Assembly: GCA_002633025.1 (NCBI GenBank) | Contig: NMRB01000014.1 | Span: forward strand, 681,584 to 745,583 | Reading direction: 5' to 3' | Length of the DNA: 64,000 nucleotides | DNA from: Notospermus geniculatus | Lineage: Eukaryota > Nemertea > Pilidiophora > Heteronemertea > Lineidae | Shown here: piece by piece, positions 11,032-21,782 of the stretch | How the letters are laid out: the number at the start of each line of letters is the position of its first letter | Position numbering within the stretch: position 1 is the stretch's first letter | Notes under the pieces: model-generated | Databases searched by the model: none | What the model was told of the DNA's origin: nothing | Seen by the model: only the letters and a program-made list of their open reading frames with translations | Translations under genes and position numbers: made by a program

Positions 11032-13351
11032 TGGCCATTGAAGTAGGCATCCATGCTTCATGTTAATGAGCCGACTCTTTAGATGTGAAACTACGGTATG
11101 TAGGCCTATCTATCAGCTGCTAGGGACATCACGACTGTAATGTCGCCAGTGATTGGTCAGCAAGAAGACGTCATCCTGGATATGAACCGCGTCTGGTGAC
11201 TGGTGGATTAAGCCACCTGACAGATTCGCAACTTTTTCTCAGCTAAAGTTTTTCCCCATCTGGCCTACTCTATACCTCAGCGACCACCTGAACATAACGT
11301 CAAGTCTTTTACCAATTCATCTCGATTCGCGAAAAAAATTCCCTCGTGTCGCTATTCAGTTTTTACCCTGTGCAACCAAGTAGATAACTCAGCCGGAGAT
11401 GAATTAATAATGTCTATCGGCTTAGTCAAACTCCGGCTTGGGTGGGTTCGTTAATTTTGTCTCTAGCAGCGTACATCGGATCCAATCCAGATATATTATC
11501 AGACCATTGTCTGCAATAATCCCATCAGCTGCAAATACGTGGTGTTCCATGAGATGAGTTTTCACGCGAAGCTCGGCAAATATGTTGAATATTACAGTAA
11601 GGTGCACTGGCATATTCATTCTATTCAAAGTGAAATACAAAAGGGATATCATTCCAGCTCTTATTGATTCTTTCTTAGCTTGGTTGAACTTCATAACTCA
11701 ACTGGCGTTCGTATGTTTAATTGAGAATATGATATTTATCCACCATGAGTCTGTCAACTGCGGGACTGCAATGATAAACAAAGTAGATTGCACATGGTTT
11801 TTGTGGCAGTGCATGTACAAATTTTTCAATGCATGCAACCCTACAACGGCGTGTATAGAAATGCAACCACTGGATTCATCAAAGCGCCAGCAAACCCGAC
11901 TTTTCCCCATGGTGTCTTCCTTTTGGATTACTCGATTATGGTTCTTTTTTTGTAAGAATAGGTTGGCAGGGTATACCAGGTTGTTGCTTCCTTGGTGACA
12001 AGTTCAGTATCTCACTAAAAGTGGTTCACGTCGAAGGATAACAAAACGAGTGAAAACGGGAGAGTATTAAAGCCGCACTGTATTGCATTCAGAAAGTCCT
12101 TACGTCCTCCGACGTTAGTTTAGTGTAAAATGTACTATGGTCTTATGTGGATACATTAGAGCTGTGCCTGCTGTTTTTTCGATGCCGTGCTGAAAACTAA
12201 GCCTTGATTTTTTGACGTACGTATCATGCAAGCATTTTGGGGACATGCATACGTAAACAGGGTTGTGAGTTAAAAGTGCATTCTATAGAGTGTTACTGAT
12301 GTTGTCCATGTCCATGTTTATACATGTACATCTTCTAGCAGTTTACCATCTTGTACGCCATGATTTTAAACGGGATAATGATGTCTTCTCGTAACCTTTC
12401 TTATTTATCCAGAATGATGCACCACAAAGTTTTCACTGCCCTGATTGCTACGGCTCTCTTGATGCCATCGCCTAGATAAATACCAATAAAAGCAGGGCAA
12501 AGGCGGGAAAGTGTTCCAACAAGTATTTGACAGGTTTGATACACATAAATGTAATCTAAAATATATCGAAAATAGGTCATGCATACAATTGATGAATATC
12601 ATTTGCTATTTTCAAAAACGAACACCTGTTAATTGGGCCGACGGATATTGAAAAATGGACGCTCATTCAGGGGAAAGGTGTTCATTGATAACTGTCTCAT
12701 GGACCATCTATACTTTTTTTAACCGGTAGGACGAACTGACTTTCGCCAATCATAGAAACCATCCCTCTTTCAAAAAAATACGACCTGTACGTGCATATTC
12801 ATAACACTTTTGTGATCTGGTAAGCTTTCCGTTGTGTGTTGCATACTCAGTTTTATTAGAGAAACGTTTCTATGCATAACAAAAACAGTCTGCATCCGAC
12901 AGCTGCATTTTCTGGTCAACAGAATATAAAAAGGAAACACGAAAAACAATTTATTCATCCACGTTGGTGATACTGGTATAAATATTTGCAATTCACGTCT
13001 GTCGGAGCGGTGTCCGGCTTCCAGTCAGAGTGGACATGGGTCATAGCAGTGCACTCGACGTAGAAAGGCATGGTTGTCTATGCTCATGGCCATCGTCATT
13101 CGTCATCCCAGAGAAGATTATGCTCTGATGTCGCCATTCCTGTAACAGCTGTGGAGAAAACTTCTTTCTGTGTGGTTCAGGTAATTTGAATTAACTCATT
13201 ATGAGCCTAATTTAAATTGCACAAAAAATGGAGACGTATGAATGCAATTTTTCAAGAAGTATCATCTATATGAAAATGCGCTAGACACCAAAAAATGTGG
13301 TGCATAAATAAAGTTGTGACCTCAACAATGTACTATAGACAGCAGCGTATA

Positions 13352-14220
13352 AAACCTAGCGTCCACTAGGGCACGGACAAGACGCGGAACGCAAATTTAG
13401 CAATTCCGCATTCATTCCGCAACCTCTCCGCATATTCTTGAAAGATTCCGTTCACTGTCTTTATCATTCCTAAGCAGTTCCCGGCATTTCCGCACGTTCG
13501 GGAGAGGGCGAAATTTCCGCATCCAAATTTTGATCGAGACCAAAATTTCGACGCGGAAATGAACTTCCCGACACCTTCGGCAACTTGTCTGCATTGTCGT
13601 GCGGACATCGTCAGGACATCCCGCCTTTCTGTAACACTTCTGCAAACGCTCCTGAAAGCTTCCGCGGTGCGGGCAGCTTCGCGAAGGCAAGCAGAAGCCA
13701 CGCGGACTGTTTCAGGAAAGCGCGGAGCCGATGCAGATCAAAATAAGCGAGTGCGCGAAGCCGTCAAGACATTTGCGGACAAGACACGGAAAGGTCAACA
13801 GGTTGCGGCGTGGAGGAGTTTATGGCCGGTGTAACGTTTTTCAGTGTGGCCGTTTTTCCTAACTCCATGACGGCTAGCAGACATATGAGAAAAATCCAAA
13901 TTCGGCGCAGAATTTATAACCTTGAATTATTTCCTCATATTGTCCGCATATCTACCCGATTGTCCTAGTCCATGATTTTACTACTCCTGGTGTGATCCCA
14001 GATGTGTCCGCGCTGTCCTGCTACGATCAGCAGCATTTCGGGCCCTTCACGATTGCTTCCTGGGACACTCCCAGGTATGTCTGCAGAGATTCGTAGTAAT
14101 GTCCCAGGAAACGATGATTCGCACACTTTTTTTCGCGACTGACGCGGAAAGGATGCCGAAATGGCATAATTTGCTTCCGCAACCCTTCCCAATCTTGTCG
14201 GCGCTCTAGTGGACGCACCC
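13352..14220. mobile_element. 869-bp DNA element with GCGTCCACTAG ends, ATA target
   Basis: The sequence is inserted in copy B relative to copy A and flanked by ATA at 13349-13351 and 14221-14223. Near-terminal inverted repeats are tagcgtccactagggc on the left and gctctagtggacgca on the right, extending to cggacaag / cttgtcgg. The interior is more GC-rich than its surroundings and crowded with ttccgc, gcgga and cggac words in both orientations. Open frames inside (for example 13366-13701 minus) have no transposase signature, so it is called non-autonomous. A 3-bp target duplication would suit PIF/Harbinger, but the ends do not settle this. Confidence 0.88.
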
Positions 14221-14573
14221 ATAACCAAAAATCTATTTTTGGTGTAACACATATAGCATGCATGCCCTTTAGAGATGGTCACTCATTCTTATTCCAAGGT
14301 TGTGTTGTGTGTTGGCTGGTGGCACACCGTATTTTCACATCAAAAAGTTCACTCAACCATACGATATTCGGGCTGACCCATTCAACTAAATTTATGTGGG
14401 TAATAGACCAAGGCGGCATGCATGACATTGTTCTAACACGCCCTGCCCGCATGTTGTCGATTTCACAATAGTTGAAGGGTTCTAATAGATTAGCCTCCAG
14501 CCATTGTTGTCACTTGACGAAACCGCCAGCCGTGACAACCAATCGGTTACAGTCAATCATTTATTTTAGGCCT

Positions 14574-14718
14574 GGGACCTGTTTCATAAAGTGACTCTAA
14601 GCTAATGGTAACTTTAACTTCAATGCATTTTCCATTTGGTTAAAGGTACCATTAGCTTAAAGCAAAAATAGATAAGCGCATCTATTTTTGCTTAAAGTCA
14701 CTTTATGAAACGGGCCCC
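14574..14718. mobile_element. foldback MITE, GGGCCCGTTTCATAAAGTGA family, copy 2 (interrupted)
   Basis: The counterpart of 10923-11031 within copy B. It is split in its right arm by the 28-bp palindrome at 14663-14690. Confidence 0.92.
14663..14690. mobile_element. 28-bp palindromic insertion, CAAAAATAGAT ends
   Basis: The 28 bases have arms caaaaatagat and atctatttttg around aagcgc. They interrupt the foldback element of copy B. The sequence cttaaag occurs on both sides (14656-14662 and 14691-14697) but only once at the matching site of copy A, so the insertion appears to have duplicated 7 bp of target. An 8-bp reading (gcttaaag) is possible if the last g is counted as target. A relative of 37 bp is at 19711-19747. 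Confidence 0.8.
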
Positions 14719-15610
14719 TGGCCATTGAAGTAGGCATCCATGCTTCACGTTAATGAGCTGACTCGTTAGATGTGAAACTACGGTATGTAGGCCTATCTAT
14801 CAGCTGCTAGAGACATCACGACTGTAATGTCGCCAGTGATTGGTCAGCAAGAAGACGTCATCCTGGATATGAACCGCGTCTGGTGACTGGTGGATTAAGC
14901 CACCTGACAGATTCGCAACTTTTTCTCGGCTAAAGTTTTTCCCCTTCTGGCCTACTCTATACCTCAGCGACCACCTGAACATAACGTCAAGTCTTTTACC
15001 AATTCATCTCGATTCGCGAAAAAAATTCCCTCGTGTCGCTATTCAGTTTTTACCCTGTGCAACCAAGTAGATAACTCAGCCGGAGATGAATTAATAATGT
15101 CTATCGGCTTAGTCAAACTCCGGCTTGGGTGGGTTCGTTAATTTTGTCTCTAGCAGCGTACATCGGATCCAATCCAGATATATTATCAGACCATTGTCTG
15201 CAATAATCCCATCAGCTGCAAATACGTGGTGTTCCATGAGATGAGTTTTCACGCGAAGCTCGGCAAATATGTTGAATATTACAGTAAGGTGCACTGGCAT
15301 ATTCATTCTATTCAAAGTGAAATACAAAAGGGATATCATTCCAGCTCATATTGATTCTTTCTTAGCTTGGTTGAACTTCATAACTCAACTGGCGTTCGTA
15401 TGTTTAATTGAGAATATGATATTTACCCACCATGAGTCTGTCAACTGCGGGACTGCAATGATAAACAAAGTAGATTGTACATGGTTTTGGTCGCAGTGCA
15501 TGTACAAATTTTTCAATGCATGCAACCCTACAACGGCGTGTATAGAAATGCAACCACTGGATTCATCAAAGCGCTAGCAAACCCTACTTTTCCCCATGGT
15601 GTCTTCCTTA

Positions 15611-15960
15611 GGGACTGTAGCAAAAGTATTTTGAAGCCAAAAAAGACTAAATTTTTCGTTTGGGGGGGAGGGGGTCCAAGGGTCATTTCGTCTTCTTCAT
15701 AAAAAGTGGCTTCACCCATAAAATGTTCTGCAATGGATGAAAACGATCTTCCGACATTCAAACTGCCTCATTGTCAAACATCAGAGTCAGATTTTATTCT
15801 TTTCACAATAGCTGGTATAAAATTCAGGGCTCATGCAGATACATCTAGATAGGTCTTCTTTGAGGGGAGGAAATTTAGTCTCTCGGGGGGAGGGAGGGGG
15901 TCAGCTGAGAGACTAAATCATTTAGTCTTTTTTGGCTTCACATACTTTTGCTACAGTCCC
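15611..15960. mobile_element. PIF/Harbinger-like MITE, GGGACTGTAGCAAAAG ends, TTA target
   Basis: A 350-bp insertion in copy B, flanked by TTA at 15608-15610 and 15961-15963. The inverted repeats are about 43 bp (gggactgtagcaaaagta, then gaagccaaaaaagactaaat). The 3-bp TTA/TAA target and G-rich ends fit PIF/Harbinger. The subterminal block gaagccaaaaaagac and internal G/C runs are shared with 37345-37622. The empty site in copy A differs by one base. Confidence 0.92.
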
Positions 15961-16283
15961 TTATGGATTACTCGATTATGGTTCTTTTTTGTAAGAATAG
16001 GTTGGCAGGGTATACCAGGTTGTTGCTTCCTTGGTGACAAGTTCAGTATCTCACTAAAAGTGATTCACGTCGAAGGATAACAAAACGAGTGAAAACGGGA
16101 GAGTATTAAAGCCGCACTGTATTGCATTCAGAAAGTCCTTACGTCCTCCGACGTTAGTGTAGTGTAAAGTGTACTATGGTCTTATGTGGATACATTAGAG
16201 CTGTGCCTGCTGTTTTTTCGATGCCGTGCTGAAAACTAAGCCTTGATTTTTTGACGTACGTATCATGCAAGCATTTTGGGGAC

Positions 16284-17297
16284 CTTCACGAAGCTATGAG
16301 ACCTCTACCTGCACTCTCCTAACACTTTGAAAATACCGTAAAATTCAATACCGTGAGGCTTTAAAGATGCAATGGGTCAAAAGTCAAATTCACTCCGTCA
16401 AGATAGCAAAGGGTGAGGCTCTCTGATGAAGCAGACCGAGCGTTATGTTTCGAATGAAACGACTCCTGAGGATAGTTGTGGGGGTGTATGCAGCAATTGT
16501 TATGTTCTGACGAGCAGGTGTTCCCGAGGCTTAATTCACTCTGTAGTGATCTGCACTGCACTTCAGTTTTATGCATTTAACTAGACGTATCTACGACGTA
16601 TAATGTGTTCTATAATGTGCCTTCTTGTAAACTTCACTATGGTTGTGCATTAGACTCTAAACATAAACCTTTTCGGTACATACCGCCATGTTCAGAGTAT
16701 CAAATTGGTGGATAACCCAGGAAAACTAGGTCGTGAAAACGTTTGCTAAATCTGATGATCCTTAATGCATTTCGCTGTCTATCACCCAGTCGCTCGGGGA
16801 GAAGTATGGTGGCACGATCAATTCGATGTAGAGACACATTTTCCTTCATAAATATATTGAAATAAATCGCACAGGCATTGTTGCCTTGTTTATTTTCGAA
16901 AATGCTGAATAATTCAAAACGAGGTTCTGCGTGCACAGAGATATTTACCAACTACTGACGTCATTCGTTGTTGGCGATCTCTGATGCAACCGCTTGAAGT
17001 GAGTCACCGATTCAAAGTTGCTCTTCCACTATCTTTCGACTCATTTTAGCATGTTGGTCCAATGGTTATAATGGAACATGGCGCTGCAGTGTAAGAAAGG
17101 GTTTATACCAGTGATCTGAGTCTGTGAAGTCTATACCCTCATGGTTGTATCGTGAATGTTCAGTGTCAATGTATTATCAAGTCTATTACAGTTTTCAGTC
17201 TAGGTCAGGTCCATGCAATGACTAGTTGTTATCCTGAAGCACCGTGTACGTCAACAGTTCTATTTGTTGTTCAACATGTAAACCCATAGTCTGGCTT
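16284..17297. other. unannotated non-coding stretch
   Basis: Single-copy-looking sequence after the duplication. Nothing recognised. Confidence 0.45.
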
Positions 17298-17300
17298 AAA

Positions 17301-17397
17301 CCATCCTCCAATAGCAGGGCTTTGGTCTCGCTCCTCTTCATACATTTCATGTGAGTGGACGAAGAAAAGCGAGGCAACCCTGCTGTTGGAGGATGGG
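17301..17397. repeat. imperfect hairpin, CCATCCTCCAAYAGCAGGG arms
   Basis: The left arm ccatcctccaatagcaggg continues into tctcgctcctcttca. The right arm, after a short loop, is its reverse complement with several mismatches. It is probably a small foldback element; no second copy was seen. Confidence 0.7.
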
Positions 17398-17954
17398 CTC
17401 AAACTAAACACACTTCTGCTTTTTCAACCTTCTTCTGGAAGGAGCTGAAGGTAAGATCATCCGATACCATCCTGCAGAAAGCAGACTGGGATGTTTTATT
17501 GTATTACGCCCACAGAATATGGTTATTTCACCCATCAGGTGCCGCCACTGTGTGGTAATTCTCGCATTAAGACCACCCAACTGTCGACTGTAGTCTGACA
17601 GTTTTCACTAGATCCCTCTTCAGTCTAATTATGAAGTGCAAAACCCAAATGTACCGAAAACTCACGGGGGAGCACATGTGTATGATGTGTACGAACTACA
17701 AATTAAAGTGAATCATGGAAGCGAATGATATTGATTCTAATGCAGGTGTAGCCTACGTACATCGCAATACAGTATAATCGCTGGCAAAGCAGATGGTTTT
17801 ATTGGGAAAGAAGATGGTGCATCTGTACAAGCTGTACTTTATGCGGGTAGTATAAAAACATTTTTCATTAAAACGCCAACCGTTCATGACACAGGTAGAA
17901 CAAACCGATTTCATCGACCCAAGATGGCTGCCAGCAAAATTGGTCAAGCGGGTA

Positions 17955-18137
17955 CAGGGCCGTATTTAGCGGGGGGGGNNNNNNNNNNNNNNNNNNNNNN
18001 NNNNNNNNNNNNNNCCCCCGAGCCAACCAAAAAACGTGATTTTCATGTGGATTTTTGGCTAAAAATGGCAACAAAAAAGGTCTTCTGCCCCCGAGAGGCT
18101 TTTGCTCCCCCGGACCAAAAAGCGAAATACGGCCCTG
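17955..18137. mobile_element. CAGGGCCGTATTT-ended element interrupted by a gap
   Basis: The ends cagggccgtatttagc and gcgaaatacggccctg form an inverted repeat. The interior has a G8 run, an N gap and several cccccg tracts. A related element with cagggccgtagctagc ends and the same G/C-rich interior lies at 26504-26746. Confidence 0.8.
17979..18014. other. assembly gap (36 N)
   Basis: Bounded by eight G on the left and five C on the right, inside the element at 17955-18137. The gap is probably a G/C homopolymer problem. Confidence 0.99.
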
Positions 18138-18310
18138 AGGTAGGCGTCTCTTCGTCCACCATTCAGGCGCAGACTGCTGTGGAAATGTTTGCTCAGAACA
18201 ACATCTGTTTCAAGTCCTCCCAATGATCAGGTTATGAGATGATTGGATTTGGCCTACAGGGACCTGAACATGACCATGAGACGTTGCAAGCTTCTGAAGA
18301 TACTACTCTG

Positions 18311-18337
18311 CCCCCTCCCCTCCCCTCCCCCCGCCCA
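18311..18337 (-). other. potential G-quadruplex tract
   Basis: The plus strand carries runs of C5, C4, C4 and C6 separated by single T bases, so the minus strand has four G-runs of at least four. The sequence is capable of a quadruplex or triplex. No link to a gene was seen. Confidence 0.6.
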
Positions 18338-18826
18338 GTTACACTGTACCAATGACTGGATATCGTCAACATTGAAAGCTGAAGTGTCAGCTTTTAAATG
18401 CAAAATACTTTTCAAAAGCAGCTGCATATTCTGGGGTAAACAGTAAACAAGTTGAGTGGATTTTACACATACTTGACAAGAACATACATCTGTTGTTGTT
18501 TATCATTCTATATGTTAATGAAATCCAGCAAACACTACCGACAATGTAACAAAGGTAAACCACGTCAAAATTTTGATTTGCCAGAAGCAAAGACAGATGG
18601 ATTAAATTCCGTTGGCTGTGTGACGGGAAACACCTGTGGTGTTGTTGTTCTGAGTGAATGTGACAGAAACGTGTTTGCTCCCAATCATTTTGTTTGCCAT
18701 GTCAACATTACCTCTTCAGAGGGTTGAACCATATTCCTCCTCTGTCGTAAACTGACACAATTCAACTACACCTGCAGTTTTGACAATTTCGTAATCGTCA
18801 AGAAGCCACTCTGCCGGGGTAGCGAG

Positions 18827-18960
18827 CATAAAGGGATCCTAACCCTACGTCAGGCCTAAGCCAGGCGTAGTGCTGGTCGAGGATAGGGCCGCGACCAACA
18901 CTATACTACGCCTGGCTTAGGCCTGACGTAGGGTTACGACCCCTTTATGCTCGCTAACCC
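18827..18960. mobile_element. foldback MITE, GGGTTAGCGAGCATAAAGG ends
   Basis: Long arms: gggtagcgagcataaaggg, then cctacgtcaggcctaagc and caggcgtagt, with the reverse complement on the right ending gctcgctaaccc. The loop is about 25 bp. It is repeated at 19858-20000 through the surrounding duplication. Confidence 0.92.
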
Positions 18961-19710
18961 TGATGTCTTGAACGAAACACTTGACATGTTGAACTTCATC
19001 TCCTTCGCGTATTTTTTTCTTCTTTTTTTTGCAAAACGAAGGAAGACAACAGAAAAACTGTTGCCAAGAGCGCCTGCCACGGAATTTCTATATCATAATG
19101 GTAGGTTAATTATATTTAGAGTGCCAGCATTTTTTGTGATGATACGCCATTCTTTCCATTAAAGGCATGGCTTGTAACTTAATTCCTAATTGAAACTTGC
19201 ACTTCAGACTTGGGAGCATACCTGCCATAACATTTGATACCCAGGGAGTCCTATTGTGACAAAATGAAGGCCCTGATAACCCGAGGTCATGCAAACATCC
19301 TAAGCGTCTCCCAGGTAACAAGTAATATGCCGGTAAAATTACCAAGCAGTTGGGTAAGGTTACTTGGTAGAGTGTAAGTCTCTACCAATTATTCCTAGCA
19401 ACGCTTAAGTGACCAGGGACTGTCAGCTTCTTATAATCAAAGACTAGGTGCTGTTAGAAGATCAAACGGGTAGTGTTTAGAAATCCTAAAGTGACGACAG
19501 GTTAATATGTCTTAGAGAGATGGCGAGATTGCGTTCAAGCTTTGTCTGCAGGAACATTCTGTTTGTGAGGTTAAGCTCCTGTTGCAAAGAGAATGACTGA
19601 ACAATCAATATGTAGTTCTAATATAGGGACATCTACCGAAATACAATGGGAAATACATGTACGTTTTCTTGGTTTACGAAACGACGTTATATCTAGCAAA
19701 TGAATAATAA

Positions 19711-19747
19711 CAAAAATAGATAAAGAATCCTCTTTTATCTATTTTTG
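19711..19747. mobile_element. 37-bp palindromic insertion, CAAAAATAGATAA ends
   Basis: The arms caaaaatagataaa and tttatctatttttg enclose gaatcctct. The bases ataataa to the left and atgataa to the right match at 6 of 7 positions, consistent with an aged 7-bp target duplication like that of 14663-14690. The duplicate copy is at 20749-20785. Confidence 0.65.
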
Positions 19748-19755
19748 ATGATAAC

Positions 19756-19756
19756 N
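19756..19756. other. single-N contig join
   Basis: One N sits exactly between the two copies of a 1.04-kb near-identical direct repeat. Confidence 0.95.
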
Positions 19757-19857
19757 TTCAGAGGGTTGAACCATATTCCTCCTCTGTCGTAAACTGACAC
19801 AATTCAACTACACCTGCAGTTTTGACAATTTCGTAATCGTCAAGAAGCCACTCTGCC

Positions 19858-20000
19858 GGGGTAGCGAGCATAAAGGGATCGTAACCCTACGTCAGGCCTA
19901 AGCCAGGCGTAGTGCTGGTCGAGGATAGGGCCGCGACCAACACTACGCCTGGCTTAGGCCTGACGTAGGATTACGACCCCTTTATGCTCCTCGCTAACCC
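19858..20000. mobile_element. foldback MITE, GGGTTAGCGAGCATAAAGG ends, second copy
   Basis: The counterpart of 18827-18960. It differs by a few bases, including gctcctcgct against gctcgct near the right end. Confidence 0.9.
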
Positions 20001-20748
20001 TGATGTCTTGAACGAAACACTTTGACATGTTGAACTTCATCTCCTTCGCGTGTTTTTTCCCTTTTTTTGCAAAACGAACGAAGACAACAGAAAAACTGTT
20101 GCCAAGAGCGCCTGCCACGGAATTTCTATATCATAATGGTAGGTTAATTACATTTAGAGTGCCAGCATTTTTTGTGATGATATGCCATTCTTTCCATTAA
20201 AGGAATGCCTTGTAACTTAATTCCTAATTGAAACTTGCACTCCAGACTTGGGAGCATACCTGCCATAACATTTGATACCCAGGGAGTCCTATTGTGACAA
20301 AATGAAGGCCCTGATAACCCGAGGTCATGCAAACATCCTAAGCGTCTCCCAGGTAACAAGTAATATGCCGGTAAAATTACCAAGCAGTTGGGTAAGGTTA
20401 CTTGGTAGAGTGTAAGTCTCTACCAATTATTCCTAGCAACGCTTAAGTGACCAGGGACTGTCAGCTTCTTATAATCAAAGACTAGGTGCTGTTAGAAGAT
20501 CAAACGGGTAGTGTTTAGAAATCCTAAAGTGACGACAGGTTAATATGTCTTAGAGAGATGGCGAGATTGCGTTCAAGCTTTGTCTGCAGGAACATTCTGT
20601 TTGTGAGGTTAAGCTCCTGTTGCAAAGAGAATGACTGAACAATCAATATGTAGTTCTAATATAGGGACATCTACCGAAATACAATGGGAAATACATGTAC
20701 GTTTTCTTGGTTTACGAAACGACGTTATATCTAGCAAATGAATAATAA

Positions 20749-20785
20749 CAAAAATAGATAAAGAATCCTCTTTTATCTATTTTTG
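20749..20785. mobile_element. 37-bp palindromic insertion, duplicate of 19711-19747
   Basis: Identical to 19711-19747, carried within the second copy of the direct repeat. Confidence 0.65.
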
Positions 20786-20793
20786 ATGATAAC

Positions 20794-21429
20794 ATGGTCA
20801 AATTAAAGTAGGAACGGCTGAATAGGAGTTTGCAAAATTAAGCTCATGTTCATGTTTGGCAATGGTTTTGCTTATAATGACTTACCATTTTACCATTTTC
20901 TCATGTAGTTTGCCGACACTTCTGGCCATTTATCCACATAAAGAGTGGGATCAAATTCGTTTAGCCTTGACTTACATCTCCAAGGCCAGGTGCGTTAGCA
21001 CCAACTGGAACACACGACTTTGTCGCTTTCTGCTGAAGGACAGCTACAGAAAGCACCCCAGTGAAGCACTTCCTGTTCAAAGTGATAAGGTTTACACGCC
21101 CGAAGCGCTATCCCAATCTCAAAATTGATTATTGATTCTGCTTTGATCTCCTATTTCATTGAAATGTCACCAAGGAGGAAATTGATTCTCATCAATCTAA
21201 TAGTGAATCGCCGAGAAACGCTTTTGGAGGAGAATTTTATTTCTTAATCTAGTTTGTGAAGAAAAAATATTAAAAAAGACACATTGATTTTTATTTTTTG
21301 ACGTGTGTCACTGATTACTGATATGTGGCATCAAATTAATACTCGGTTGACATTTTTTCTCAGTGTGTACAATGAACTCATAAACTTCGTAACGAGTCTG
21401 GAAACCACGATGACGTATGAAGTTCTTGG
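20794..21429. other. unannotated non-coding stretch
   Basis: A 90-codon frame at 20856-21128 is not recognised. No repeat was seen. Confidence 0.35.
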
Positions 21430-21452
21430 TACCTGTACCTGTACCTGTACCT
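21430..21452. repeat. (GTACCT)n microsatellite
   Basis: About four perfect hexamer units, gtacct. Confidence 0.9.
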
Positions 21453-21782
21453 ACATCTAGATGATGATCACACACCGACGAGGTTTATGATACACAAGTT
21501 GAGTGTACGTGCTGTGGCATGAAGGAATGCTAGTGTCTTCAGTAGCTGTCATTCACACCACGATTAAAGCAGTATTGACCAGCAGTTTCACCTGCCTTGC
21601 TGCTAAGCAGGCAAGAACGAAATTGACACCTGTAAAACCCGTTTGGATCACAAATCCAATATTAATGGTAAATGGCCTTTAGATAGCTGTACATGTACAT
21701 CTGCATCAACAGCGATTTCTGTGGAATTTATCCCAGTCGTGAGTTTCGTTGTTCGTGCGGAAAGCACTTCTTCCGAAAGCTC

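Larger units (their letters stand above)
9222..12244 (+). repeat. 3-kb direct tandem duplication, copy A
   Basis: Copy A begins atgcatacgtaaacagggtt and ends cattttggggac; copy B starts at the next base with the same sequence. The copies are near-identical over most of their length and differ by small changes, a 27-30 bp indel near 9862-9890 and several mobile-element insertions. There is no N at the junction, so unlike the repeats at 18.7 and 42.5 kb this looks like a real, older duplication. No gene was recognised in the unit. The frames at 11422-11998 recur in copy B but have no family signature. Confidence 0.95.
12245..16283 (+). repeat. 3-kb direct tandem duplication, copy B (expanded to 4 kb)
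   Basis: This is the same unit as copy A, enlarged by three insertions: an 869-bp element at 13352-14220, a 28-bp palindrome at 14663-14690 and a 350-bp element at 15611-15960. It lacks copy A's element at 9530-9748. The insertions therefore came after the duplication, or were lost from one copy, and each has a matching empty site. Confidence 0.95.
18715..19755 (+). repeat. 1.04-kb direct repeat, first copy (ends at a single N)
   Basis: The sequence from ttcagagggttgaaccatat to tttttgatgataac is repeated almost unchanged at 19757-20793. The two are separated by one N. Differences are about 1 percent (for example gatcct/gatcgt and an actat indel), as expected for two alleles. It is probably an unmerged contig overlap rather than a genomic duplication. 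Confidence 0.95.
19757..20793 (+). repeat. 1.04-kb direct repeat, second copy
   Basis: Near-identical to 18715-19755 and continues into unique sequence after gataac. See the first copy for why it is probably allelic. Confidence 0.95.

Noticed and set aside
11422-11998. Frames conserved between tandem copies A and B
   Set aside because: Conservation follows from recent duplication of all the DNA; the frames overlap on both strands and have no domain.
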